From Poindextera sp965277425 (GTDB lineage: Bacteria; Pseudomonadota; Alphaproteobacteria; Caulobacterales; Caulobacteraceae), in assembly GCA_965277425.1 (NCBI GenBank), contig CBDICR010000005.1, positions 620,001 to 684,000 on the forward strand: a stretch of 64,000 nt of DNA. The letters run 5' to 3'. The notes beneath the pieces are model-generated. The model saw nothing but the letters and a program-made list of their open reading frames with translations, did not search any database and had not been told where the DNA came from. The position numbers and the translations under genes were made by a program. This document shows, piece by piece, positions 35,283 through 43,505 of this stretch (position 1 is the stretch's first letter; every line of letters starts with the position of its first letter).

Positions 35283-36909
35283 GCGTCCGCCCGTCGGCGA
35301 ACGCCGGCGGGGTCTTTCACCGGGGCGGATCGCAGCCGCGCTGGCCCTTGCCGCGGGCGGCGCCGTTGCGCTGGCCTTTCCGCCCTTCGGCGCCTTGCCG
35401 GGCCTGCTCGGTCTTGGGCTGCTCATGCACCTTTGCGACCAGGCGAACCCGGCCCGGCCTCTGCGCAGCGCCTTCTGGCGCGGCTGGCTGGCGGGCGCGG
35501 CCTTCTTCCTGGTGGCGACCTGGTGGATCAGCCAGGCCTTTGAGGTCGATGCGGCCGATCAGGGCTGGATGGCCCCGATCGCCGTGGCGCTCATCGCCTC
35601 GGGTTTCGCCCTGTTCTGGGGCGCGGCGGCGCTGGTCTACCGCGCGATCGCGCCGAGGGGCGCGGTCCGCGTCCTGGTCTTCGCCGGCGCGGTGATGGCG
35701 TTCGAATGGTTGCGCAGCAGCATTCTGACGGGCTTTCCATGGGACCTTCCCGGCGAAAGCTGGCGGGCGGGCTCGGCGCCGTCGCAGGCCGCCGCCCTGG
35801 TCGGCGCCTTCGGCCTGAGCTGGATCACCGTGGCCATCGCCGCGACGCCGGCGCTGTTGTTCGACGCCAAACGGCGAGGTCGAGGCCTTGCGGCCTGTCT
35901 TGGCGCGGCGCTCGGGCTTGCGGGTCTTTACGGCTACGGGGTCGCGCGATTGGTCCATCCGGCCGCGCCGGCCGCGAACGCGCCCGTCGTGCGCATCGTT
36001 CAGGCCGATCTGCCCGAGGTCTTGACCTACACCGCGGCCTCCTATGCCGCGACGGTCCAGGCGCACCTCGACCTGACCGCACAGCCCGGCGCCCGGCGTC
36101 CCGACATCATCGTCTGGCCCGAGCGCGCCATCCCGGGCGGCTTTTCCGAGTATCTGGCGCCGGGAACCTGGACGCGCGATGCGATCACCGCCGCGCTCGA
36201 GCCGGGCCAGATCCTGCTCACCGGCGGCTACAGGTCCGAACCGGCGCCGCCCGGCGCCTATGCGCCGGATGGCCTGGCCTATTTCAACAGCCTGCTTGCG
36301 GTCCAGCGCGACGCGGCGGGGCTGAAGCCGCTGGCCGTCTATGATAAAAATCACCTGGTTCCATTTGGCGAATTCCTTCCGCTTGCGCGCTATCTGGCGC
36401 CCTTGCAGTTCCAGCAGCTCGTGCATGTGGGCGACGGGTTCACGGCCGGCCGACGGCCTCGGCCCATGCCGCTCGACGGCCAGCCGCTCGTGCAGCCGCT
36501 GATCTGTTACGAGGCCCTCTATCCCGACCTCACGCGCACTGGCGAGGCGCTCTCGGGACGCCGCGCGGCCTGGATCGTCAATGTCTCGGACGACGCCTGG
36601 TTCGGCGGCACCTACGGGCCCATCCAACACCTGAATCTGGCCAGCTACCGCGCCATCGAGGAAGGCCTGCCCATGGTGCGCGCCACGCCGACCGGCGTTT
36701 CGGCGGTCATCGACGCCTATGGCCGCGTGGTTCCCGGGATGCGGCTGGGCCAGGGTCAGGCCGGCGTCATCGATGCGCCGCTGCCGCCGGCGCTGGCGCC
36801 GACGGTGTTCGACCGCCTTGGCGAGACCCTGTTCGCGCTGATGATGCTGCTCTCGGCCTTGGCGGCCGTCTGGACGCTCGTTCAGCGCCTGCGCCGCGCG
36901 GAAAGATGA
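35272..36909 (+). CDS. lnt: Apolipoprotein N-acyltransferase
   Basis: Lnt adds the third acyl chain to outer-membrane lipoproteins at the inner membrane. The 545-residue protein has several N-terminal hydrophobic segments and a periplasmic nitrilase domain. The Glu-Lys-Cys catalytic triad is visible: E284 in VWPERAIPGG, K359 in YDKNHLVPFGE, and C412 in ICYEALYPDL. A C-terminal helix closes the protein. It overlaps the corC-like gene and precedes the XRE regulator by ~77 bases. Confidence 0.96.
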   Translation: MVNRRPPVGERRRGLSPGRIAAALALAAGGAVALAFPPFGALPGLLGLGLLMHLCDQANPARPLRSAFWRGWLAGAAFFLVATWWISQAFEVDAADQGWMAPIAVALIASGFALFWGAAALVYRAIAPRGAVRVLVFAGAVMAFEWLRSSILTGFPWDLPGESWRAGSAPSQAAALVGAFGLSWITVAIAATPALLFDAKRRGRGLAACLGAALGLAGLYGYGVARLVHPAAPAANAPVVRIVQADLPEVLTYTAASYAATVQAHLDLTAQPGARRPDIIVWPERAIPGGFSEYLAPGTWTRDAITAALEPGQILLTGGYRSEPAPPGAYAPDGLAYFNSLLAVQRDAAGLKPLAVYDKNHLVPFGEFLPLARYLAPLQFQQLVHVGDGFTAGRRPRPMPLDGQPLVQPLICYEALYPDLTRTGEALSGRRAAWIVNVSDDAWFGGTYGPIQHLNLASYRAIEEGLPMVRATPTGVSAVIDAYGRVVPGMRLGQGQAGVIDAPLPPALAPTVFDRLGETLFALMMLLSALAAVWTLVQRLRRAER

Positions 36910-36986
36910 TGACAGCGGCCAAATCCTATCGCAAACCCTAGCCCGTCTGGGGTCGGTTCGTCGTTGTAGATGAGAGTAGCGTTTTG

Positions 36987-37439
36987 ATGCCAGTGAAGTC
37001 GGACCCCGCTCGGTCGCCCAACCCGATCGACATCCATGTCGGCCTGCAGGTGCGGCTTCGACGCAAGGCGCTGAAGATCAGCCAGGAAAAGCTGGCGGAG
37101 TCCCTGGGGCTGACCTTCCAGCAGGTGCAGAAATACGAACGCGGCGCCAATCGGATCAGCGCCTCGAAGCTCTATGAGATCGCCCGCGCCCTGCGCGTCT
37201 CCGTCACCTGGTTCTTCGAGGGTCTTGGCGATCCCACCGCCGAGCCCGTCGACGGTGCCGAAGAGGTGGACGCACCACCGTTCGCGCATAACTTCCTGAT
37301 GAGCCAGGAAGGCGTCGATCTGGCCAACCTCTTCCCCCGGCTGGCGCAACGCCGCGTGCGGCGGCGGCTGGTCGAACTGGTCCGCTCCCTGGTCGAGGAC
37401 GGCGAGAGCGAACCCGCCATGGCTGAGGCGGAGGCTTAG
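36987..37439 (+). CDS. XRE-family transcriptional regulator
   Basis: This 150-residue protein has an N-terminal helix-turn-helix: GLQVRLRRKALKISQEKLAESLGLTFQQVQKYERGANRISASKLYEIA (about residues 19-66). A variable C-terminal half follows with the PRLAQRRVRRRLVELVRSL helix. This regulator type is common next to lnt in alphaproteobacteria and often precedes metK, which is not here. I took ATG 36987, though TTG 36984 is in frame. The target is unknown. Confidence 0.85.
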   Translation: MPVKSDPARSPNPIDIHVGLQVRLRRKALKISQEKLAESLGLTFQQVQKYERGANRISASKLYEIARALRVSVTWFFEGLGDPTAEPVDGAEEVDAPPFAHNFLMSQEGVDLANLFPRLAQRRVRRRLVELVRSLVEDGESEPAMAEAEA

Positions 37440-37481
37440 AAAAGCTACCCAGCCGAAGCGAAATGCGGCAAGGGCGGCGCG

Positions 37482-38186
37482 ATGGACCGGACGCCGCTGC
37501 GCACCTATGGCCGTATCAAGACCCGCGTGCTGAAACCGCGTCAGGCGAAGCTGATCGACGAGCTGTTGCCCAGGCTCGGCGTCCCGGACGGCTCGTTCGA
37601 CCCTCGAGCCCTCATGCCCGACGCCGCCGAGGTGTGGCTGGAAATCGGCTTCGGCGGCGGCGAACACCTGGCGGCCCAGGCCGGGCGGCGCCCCGACGTG
37701 CTCCTGATCGGGGTCGAGCCCTTCCTGAACGGGGTGGCGAGCGCCCTTCGCCATGTCGAGGACCGGAGCTTGAAAAACGTTCGCATCGTCCAGGGCGACG
37801 CGCGCGACATCGTGGGCCGCCTGCCGCCGGCGAGCCTCGAGCGCGTCTTCATCCTCTTCCCCGATCCGTGGCCGAAGACGCGCCATCACAAGCGGCGGCT
37901 GATGCAGCCGGACTTCATCGCGGCCCTGGCGCGGGCGGCGCGGCCCGGCGCGGGGCTGAATTTCGCCACCGACTGGAAAGCCTACGCCGCCTGGACCCTG
38001 GAGCGGGTCGGCGCGGATCCCGACTGGATCTGGACCGCCGAAACCGCGTCGGACTGGCGCGCCGCGCCCGCCGACCATGTCGTCACGCGCTATGAGCGGA
38101 AGGCCCTCGGCGACACCCGCCCGATCTTCCTCAACTTCATCCGAGGCCCGGGGCCAGTTCTCCGTTCAGGCGGCCTCGAAGCGTAG
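37482..38186 (+). CDS. trmB: tRNA (guanine-N7-)-methyltransferase
   Basis: This 234-residue SAM enzyme forms m7G46 in tRNA. The SAM loop is WLEIGFGGGEHL. The family signature FILFPDPWPKTRHHKRRLMQPDF (here in two parts) and a late TDWKAYAAW/RYERKALG region are present. RTYGRIKTRVLKPRQ begins the protein in the usual way. It follows the XRE gene by 42 bases and its 3' end overlaps murI on the other strand by 21 bases. Confidence 0.95.
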   Translation: MDRTPLRTYGRIKTRVLKPRQAKLIDELLPRLGVPDGSFDPRALMPDAAEVWLEIGFGGGEHLAAQAGRRPDVLLIGVEPFLNGVASALRHVEDRSLKNVRIVQGDARDIVGRLPPASLERVFILFPDPWPKTRHHKRRLMQPDFIAALARAARPGAGLNFATDWKAYAAWTLERVGADPDWIWTAETASDWRAAPADHVVTRYERKALGDTRPIFLNFIRGPGPVLRSGGLEA

Positions 38187-39023
38187 GGGATCGCCCCAGA
38201 AGGCCTCGACCAGGCCGTTCTGCTGACCGGCTTGGCCGGTGGTCAGGAAGCGTCTCAGGCCGGATGAGCCGGGATCGTATTCCGGATGGCGTTCGAGATA
38301 GCGTTCGATCGCGTCGGCGGTCGCGCCCGGCTGATGGATCAGCGGCGTGGCCGGCGGCAGGGCGGCGCGGAAGAGGTCGGCGATGATCTCATAGTGGGTG
38401 CAGCCCAGCACCGCGCGGTCGGGCGGGCGGCCGATGCGCAGGCTGAGCGCCCTGACGTGCCCGTCCACGACCGCGGCGAGTTCGGCCGCGGGCGCGCCGG
38501 CCTCGATCATCCGCGCCAGCTCCGGGCAACCCTCCGAGAAGACCGCGACATCGGGTTTGCGCTTGTCGATCTCGATCTCATAGACCCGGCTTGCCGCCGT
38601 CGCCGGCGTCGAGAAGACGCCAAGCACGTCGAGCTTTTCAGTCTTTTCGCCCTCGTAGCGCTGCACCGATTCGTGCGTCCAGGGCAGGCCGGTGGCGGCT
38701 TCGATGGTCGGCACGATCAGGCCGAGCACGTTGACCGGACGCCCCAGCGCGCGCCGATAGCCCGGCAGCCAGGTCTGTTGCAGGCGTCTGAGCGCAATGG
38801 CCGCGGCGGTGTTGCAGGCCAGGATGACCAGATCGCATCCCTCGGCGAACAATCGCTCGCAACCGGCGCGGGTCAGGGCGACGATCTCTTCGCCGCCGCG
38901 GCCGCCATAGGGCATGTTCGCCTGGTCGGCGAGGAAGACGAAGTCGGCGCGGGCCAGGCGATCGACCAGGGCGTGGTGGACGCTCAGCCCCCCGATGCCG
39001 GAATCAAAAACCCCGATGGCCAT
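38166..39023 (-). CDS. murI: Glutamate racemase
   Basis: MurI makes D-glutamate for peptidoglycan. In the 285-residue protein, the two catalytic cysteines are in LVILACNTAAAIALR and AVLGCTHYEII. DSGIGGLSVHHAL begins the fold, and DQANMPYG marks the substrate region. ATG 39023 was chosen because the family begins a few residues before this DSGIGG motif. It overlaps trmB convergently and follows the DUF4345 gene by eight bases. Confidence 0.96.
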   Translation of the reverse strand: MAIGVFDSGIGGLSVHHALVDRLARADFVFLADQANMPYGGRGGEEIVALTRAGCERLFAEGCDLVILACNTAAAIALRRLQQTWLPGYRRALGRPVNVLGLIVPTIEAATGLPWTHESVQRYEGEKTEKLDVLGVFSTPATAASRVYEIEIDKRKPDVAVFSEGCPELARMIEAGAPAAELAAVVDGHVRALSLRIGRPPDRAVLGCTHYEIIADLFRAALPPATPLIHQPGATADAIERYLERHPEYDPGSSGLRRFLTTGQAGQQNGLVEAFWGDPLRFEAA

Positions 39024-39031
39024 GCCTCGGC

Positions 39032-39439
39032 TTAGCCTTGAGCCGGCGCGAGGTCCACGGCGGTGGCGAGGCGCTCGATCCGCGTCTGCCACAGATAGAG
39101 CGCCGGGGTGACGACCAGCTCCATGATCAGGGCGGTGCTCATCACCCCGCCCGGCGGGCCGGCGATCAGCATGCCGAGCGCGCGCGAAAAGCCGCCGGCG
39201 ACCACGATGAGGGTAAGCAGGCCGAATTTCGCCCCCTCGGTCTCGATCTGCGGGATGGCGCTCCAATAGGCGACGCCGATGGCGGCCAGCAGGCCCGAAA
39301 GATAGCGAAAATGGCTGTCGAACGGACCCTGCGCCGGTTCGCCCAACATGGCCGGCCCCCAGATCACACCGGCAAGGCCGCCGGCGACCGGCACCAGGCC
39401 GGCGATCGCCACGGTAAGCTGCAAAAACCGCCGTTCCAA
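39032..39439 (-). CDS. DUF4345 family membrane protein
   Basis: This protein of about 135 residues has four hydrophobic segments. The DUF4345 features DSHFRYLSGLLAAIGVAYWSAIP and LIVVAGGFSRALGMLIAGPPG are in order; the function is unknown. The start is set by a ribosome-binding site: AGGAG six bases before TTG 39439 (translating to MERRFLQLTV), whereas the longer ATG 39499 frame has no such site. It is eight bases upstream of murI on the same strand. Confidence 0.78.
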   Translation of the reverse strand: MERRFLQLTVAIAGLVPVAGGLAGVIWGPAMLGEPAQGPFDSHFRYLSGLLAAIGVAYWSAIPQIETEGAKFGLLTLIVVAGGFSRALGMLIAGPPGGVMSTALIMELVVTPALYLWQTRIERLATAVDLAPAQG

Positions 39440-39606
39440 CGCCAACTCCTCGGATTGGCCCGCGCGGACGGCGAGCCTGGACTTGATGATAACGCACAAC
39501 GCCGGCCAAGGCGCATGGCGAGTCCCGTCCTTGACCCGGCGGCTCCTTTCTGAGCATACAGCCCGACTTCCGGCGCAAGCGAAAAGCGCCCTCCACCGCC
39601 ACGACC

Positions 39607-39664
39607 CCTATTTTAAATAGGACGAGGGCGGCGAGGCCCCCCGTCGACGTGATCGTCCACGGGG
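39607..39664. promoter_or_regulatory. Palindrome and hairpin in the ffh leader
   Basis: Between the DUF4345 and ffh genes (39500-39704) are an AT-rich palindrome with seven-base arms CCTATTT/AAATAGG (39607-39621) and a hairpin. The hairpin is CCCCGT-c-GACG-TGAT-CGTC-c-ACGGGG (39639-39664), 40 bases before the ffh start. The former could be an operator or -10 region, the latter an RNA regulatory stem. No function is shown. Confidence 0.35.
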
Positions 39665-39704
39665 TCGATTTGCGTTTGCGACGGCGCGTTTGGACGAGAG
39701 ACCG

Positions 39705-41201
39705 ATGTTCGAGGCTTTAAGCGATCGTCTGACCGGGGTTTTCGACCGTCTGAGCGGGCGCGGCCTCTTGTCGGAAAAGGATGTCGACGAGGCTCTGCGC
39801 GAGGTGCGCGTGGCCCTGCTCGAGGCGGACGTCGCCCTGCCCGTCGCGCGCGACTTCATCGCCAAGGCCCGCGAACGCGCGACCGGCGAGGCGGTGGTCC
39901 GCTCGGTCCGGCCGGCCGACCAGGTGGTGAAGATCATCCACGATGGCCTGGTCGAGACGCTGGGCGGCGACGAGCCGGTTCCGCTCAACCTGGCGGCCAC
40001 GCCGCCGGTGGTGATCCTGATCGCCGGCCTGCAGGGCTCCGGCAAGACCACGCTGGCCGCCAAGCTGGCCTTGCGCCTGACCAAGGTGGACCGCAAGCGC
40101 GTGCTGATGGCCTCGCTCGATACGCGCCGTCCCGCCGCCATGGAGCAGCTGGCCCAGCTCGGCGTCCGCGCCGAGGTGGAGACCCTGCCCATCGTCGCCG
40201 GCCAGAGCGCCGCCGACATCGCCCGCCGCGCGCTTTCGGCCGCCAGGCTGGCCGGTTACGACGTGCTCATCCTCGACACCGCCGGCCGCACCACGCTTGA
40301 CGAGGCGATGATGAGCGAGGCCGCGGAGATCGCGCGGATCGCGGCCCCGACCGAGACGCTTCTGGTCGCCGACAGCCTCACCGGCCAGGACGCCGTGCGC
40401 ACCGCCAAGGCCTTCCATGAGCGCCTGCCGCTCACGGGCCTTGTACTCACCCGCCTCGATGGCGACGGGCGCGGCGGCGCGGCGCTGTCCATGCGCGCGG
40501 TCACCGGCCTGCCGATCAAGTTCCTAGGCAGCGGCGAGAAGATCGACGCCCTGGACGTCTTCGACGCCCGCCGCGTGGCGGGGCGTATCCTCGGCCAGGG
40601 CGACGTCGTGGCCCTGGTGGAAAAGGCCACGGCCGAGGTCGATCAGGCCCAGGCCGAGCGGATGGCGAAAAAGCTGGCCAAGGGCCAGTTCGACCTGAAC
40701 GACCTGGCCGAACAGCTCGGCCAGATGCGCCGAATGGGCGGCATGGAAGGGCTGATGGGCATGTTGCCCGGCGTCCAGAAGATCAAGAAGCAAATCGCCG
40801 AGGCCAATATCGACGACCGCATGATCAAGCGCCAGGAAGCCATCATCGGCTCGATGACCAGGATCGAGCGGCGCAAACCCGACCTGTTGAACGCCTCGCG
40901 CAAGCGCCGTGTCGCGGCCGGCGCCGGGGTCGAGGTGCAGGAGATTAATCGCCTCCTGAAACAGCATCGGCAGATGTCTGACGTGGTCAAGTCGATGAGC
41001 CGAGACGGCGGCAAGGGCTTTGCCCGCATGGCTGGCGCGCTTGGCGGCATGGGCGGCGGCGACATGGCCCGGCTTCGCGCCATGGGCGCGGGCAAGCCTG
41101 GCGTCCCGGGCGGCCTGCCCGGCCTGGGCGGCGATCAGACCAACACCCCCGGCGCGGGCCTTCCCGGCCTCGGCGGGCTCAATCCCTTCAAGAAACCCTG
41201 A
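39705..41201 (+). CDS. ffh: Signal recognition particle protein Ffh
   Basis: This is the 498-residue SRP54 GTPase for co-translational targeting. The N domain is followed by the G domain with GLQGSGKTTLAAKLA, DTRRPAA, ILDTAGRTTLDE and TRLDGDGRGGAALS. The methionine-rich M domain, with QMRRMGGMEGLMGMLPG, binds 4.5S RNA and signal peptides. A Gly/Pro-rich tail ends it. The start ATG 39705 follows GAGAG. No 4.5S RNA gene is recognised nearby. It heads the ffh-rpsP-rimM-trmD-rplS group. Confidence 0.97.
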   Translation: MFEALSDRLTGVFDRLSGRGLLSEKDVDEALREVRVALLEADVALPVARDFIAKARERATGEAVVRSVRPADQVVKIIHDGLVETLGGDEPVPLNLAATPPVVILIAGLQGSGKTTLAAKLALRLTKVDRKRVLMASLDTRRPAAMEQLAQLGVRAEVETLPIVAGQSAADIARRALSAARLAGYDVLILDTAGRTTLDEAMMSEAAEIARIAAPTETLLVADSLTGQDAVRTAKAFHERLPLTGLVLTRLDGDGRGGAALSMRAVTGLPIKFLGSGEKIDALDVFDARRVAGRILGQGDVVALVEKATAEVDQAQAERMAKKLAKGQFDLNDLAEQLGQMRRMGGMEGLMGMLPGVQKIKKQIAEANIDDRMIKRQEAIIGSMTRIERRKPDLLNASRKRRVAAGAGVEVQEINRLLKQHRQMSDVVKSMSRDGGKGFARMAGALGGMGGGDMARLRAMGAGKPGVPGGLPGLGGDQTNTPGAGLPGLGGLNPFKKP

Positions 41202-41229
41202 AACACCACGACTTCCCGAAAGGACTTCA

Positions 41230-41826
41230 ATGCTCAAGATCAGGCTCGCCCGCGGGGGCGCCAAAAAGCGGCCCTTCTATTCGATCGTGGTGGCCGACAG
41301 CCATTCACCGCGAGACGGCCGCTTCATCGAAAAGGTCGGGACCTATAATCCGCTCCTGAAGAAGGACGACCCGCAGCGCGTCAGCCTGAAGGTCGAGCGG
41401 CTGAAGGACTGGATCGGCAAGGGCGCCCAGCCCACCGATCGCGTGGCCCGTTTCCTCGCCACCGAAGGCCTGGCCAAGTGGGAAGCCGGCAATAATCCGC
41501 TGAAGGCCAAGCCGGGCAAGAAGGCCGAGGAGCGCGCCGCCGAACGCAGCGAGCGCGCCGAAGCCCGCGAAGCCGCCGCCAACGCCCCGGCGCCGGAAGC
41601 GCCGGTCGAAGAGCCCGTTGAAGCCGCGGCCGAGCCCGCGGACGACGCGGCCGCCGAGGCGCCAGTCGCCGAGGCTGAAGCGCCCGTCGCAGAAGCCGCG
41701 CCGGCCGAAGAGGCGGCGGCCGAAGCGACCCCGACCGAGGAAGCCGCTGTCGAAGACGCCGCCGAGACTGCGGCCGAGGCGGCCGAAGACACGGTCGCCG
41801 AGACGCAAGAACCGGCGGCCGAGTAG
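41230..41826 (+). CDS. rpsP: Ribosomal protein S16 with long acidic Ala/Glu tail
   Basis: Residues 1-85 are a standard bS16: MLKIRLARGGAKKRPFYSIV, the RDGRFIEKVGTYNPL loop and LKDWIGKGAQPTDRV. The protein then continues to 198 residues, more than double the usual ~82. A short basic linker (to R113) leads into 85 residues (114-198) made mostly of Ala, Glu, Pro and Val, with no lysine or arginine. AAGGA precedes the ATG. The tail's role is unknown; similar extensions occur in related alphaproteobacteria as I recall. Confidence 0.96.
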   Translation: MLKIRLARGGAKKRPFYSIVVADSHSPRDGRFIEKVGTYNPLLKKDDPQRVSLKVERLKDWIGKGAQPTDRVARFLATEGLAKWEAGNNPLKAKPGKKAEERAAERSERAEAREAAANAPAPEAPVEEPVEAAAEPADDAAAEAPVAEAEAPVAEAAPAEEAAAEATPTEEAAVEDAAETAAEAAEDTVAETQEPAAE

Positions 41827-41876
41827 TTCCGATCTTCGCCTTTCATCCATCCACCTGGAACCCTCGCCCGCGATAC

Positions 41877-41988
41877 GGGGAGAGGGCAGGGTGAGGGGCT
41901 CTTTGCGCGATCATTCTATCCGGACCGTCAGCGGCGGCGGCGCGGCCCCCTCACCCTGCCCTCTCTCCCACAAAGCGTGGGGGAGAGG
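41877..41988. repeat. REP-like inverted repeat between rpsP and rimM
   Basis: The left arm GGGGAGAGGGCAGGGTGAGG (within 41877-41899) is the near-exact reverse complement of the right arm CCCCTCACCCTGCCCTCTC (within 41944-41969; two extra bases). A second small hairpin, CTCTCCC with GGGGAGAG (to 41988), follows. This looks like a paired intergenic palindromic repeat. It lies in the operon and its last bases touch the rimM GTG start. Confidence 0.75.
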
Positions 41989-42513
41989 GTGACGACACCT
42001 CCGCGCCTCATCCTGATCGGCCGCGTCGCCGGCGCCTTCGGCGTGCGCGGGGAGCTGCGGATCACCACCTTTTCGGCGGACCCGCTGTCTCTGCTCACCT
42101 ATCGCGAGCTGAAGCGCGAGGACGGCGCGCCCGGCCTCACCCTGACCGCCGGCCGCGCCGCCAAGGGCGGAATCGTCGCCCGGGCGCGCGAGATCGAGAC
42201 CCGCGACCAGGCCGAGGCGATCCGCGGCCTGCGGCTCTATATCGCCCGGGAGGATCTGGCGCCCCCCGACGAGGATGAGTTCTATCTCGCCGACCTGATC
42301 GGCCTGGAGGCGCGAGACCTGGCCGGCGCTGTGGTCGGCAAGGTCCGGACGGTGGAGAATTTCGGGGCCGGGGACCTGGTGGAGATCGCGCCGGCGGCCG
42401 GCGGCCCGACCTTCTGGCTTCCCTTTACACGCCAGGCCGTTCCGGAGGTCCGCCTTGGCGAAGGCTGGATCGCCATCGATCCGCCGGCCGAAGTCGCTGG
42501 AGAAGAAGCCTAA
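41989..42513 (+). CDS. rimM: Ribosome maturation factor RimM
   Basis: This 174-residue protein begins LILIGRVAGAFGVRGELRIT, the family opening. It has the barrel-to-PRC linker EDEFYLADLIGLEARD, GKVRTVENFGAGDLVEI and a closing AIDPP. RimM binds S19 during 30S head maturation. GTG 41989 is chosen; the sequence before it is repeat DNA, and a GTG at 41977 lacks any ribosome-binding site. The nearest SD-like GGAG lies in the repeat, three bases before the start. Confidence 0.92.
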   Translation: MTTPPRLILIGRVAGAFGVRGELRITTFSADPLSLLTYRELKREDGAPGLTLTAGRAAKGGIVARAREIETRDQAEAIRGLRLYIAREDLAPPDEDEFYLADLIGLEARDLAGAVVGKVRTVENFGAGDLVEIAPAAGGPTFWLPFTRQAVPEVRLGEGWIAIDPPAEVAGEEA

Positions 42514-43398
42514 CTAACGCGGCTTGCGCTGACGGATCAGCCCTTCCTGGGCGATCGAGGCGACCAGGACGCCGGTTTCGCTGAACACCTCCCCGCGCAC
42601 GAATCCGCGCGCGCCGGACGCGCTCGGGCTCTCCTGGGCATAGAGATGCCAGTCGTTGAAATTGCACGGCCGGTGGAACCAGATGGCGTGGTCGAGGCTG
42701 GCCGATTGCAGCCCGCCGGTCTGCCAGGTGATCCCGTGCGGGCGCATGGAGGTCTCCAGCAAGCCCATGTCCGAGGCATAGGCGAGGATGGCCTGATGCA
42801 GATGCTGGTCGGGCCCAATGGCGGCGCGGGCGCGCATCCAGATGTTGCTGAACGGCGGCGCCGTCTCGGTGGGGCGGCGCGGGTTGACCGACCGCTGCTC
42901 GATCGGCCGCGGCCGGCTCATCATGCGGCGCGCCTCTTCCGGCAGCTTGTCCAGCTCCTTGCGGAATTGCTCGAACGCATCCTGCAATTCGTCGGGCGGC
43001 GGAACCTCGGGCATGTCGGTCTGATGCTCCAGCCCCTCCTCGGCCACCTGGAACGAGGCCGCCAGGTTGAATATCTGCTGGCCGTGCTGGATCGCCGTCA
43101 CCCGCCGGGTGGTGAAGCTGGAGCCGTCGCGGGCGCGGTCGACGTCGTAAAGGATGGGGACGTTCGGATCGCCCGGCCGGATGAAATAGCAGTGCAGCGA
43201 ATGACAGACCCGGTCTTCCACCGTCTCGTAGGCGGCCATCAGCGACTGGGCGATGACATGGCCGCCGAAGATGCGCGGCCCGTCGCGGCCGGAGGTCATG
43301 CCGCGGAACAGGTTCACCTCGATCGGCTCCAGCGCCAGCGTTTCGACCAGGTTCTCGACCTCGGCCTCGATCCGGCTATCGTTTTCAGCGTCGCTCAT
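42514..43398 (-). CDS. tesB: Acyl-CoA thioesterase II (TesB family)
   Basis: This 294-residue double hot-dog enzyme shows IEVNLFRGMTSGRDGPRIFGGHVIAQSLMAA (in two parts), VCHSLHCYFIRPGDPNVPI and FTTRRVTAIQHGQQIFNLAASF in its first half. The second half has SLDHAIWFHRPCNFNDWHLYAQESPSASGARGF. It hydrolyses acyl-CoA to fatty acid and CoA. The ATG at 43398 is chosen over an upstream ATG. It is inserted in the opposite direction between rimM and trmD, splitting the translation cluster. Confidence 0.94.
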   Translation of the reverse strand: MSDAENDSRIEAEVENLVETLALEPIEVNLFRGMTSGRDGPRIFGGHVIAQSLMAAYETVEDRVCHSLHCYFIRPGDPNVPILYDVDRARDGSSFTTRRVTAIQHGQQIFNLAASFQVAEEGLEHQTDMPEVPPPDELQDAFEQFRKELDKLPEEARRMMSRPRPIEQRSVNPRRPTETAPPFSNIWMRARAAIGPDQHLHQAILAYASDMGLLETSMRPHGITWQTGGLQSASLDHAIWFHRPCNFNDWHLYAQESPSASGARGFVRGEVFSETGVLVASIAQEGLIRQRKPR

Positions 43399-43505
43399 AG
43401 CCGTCAGCTTAGCCGCCTTTGTGCGCTGCAAAAAGATGTCGCGGCGCGCGGATTGGCGCCAGATCGACTAGGATCGCCGTCTTCCGCCGCGCAAACCCCC
43501 AGCCC

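Noticed and set aside
39500..39704. A 4.5S RNA gene beside ffh
   Set aside because: The conserved GGAAG/AGCAG-type internal loop sequences of SRP RNA are missing; only a palindrome and a short hairpin are present.
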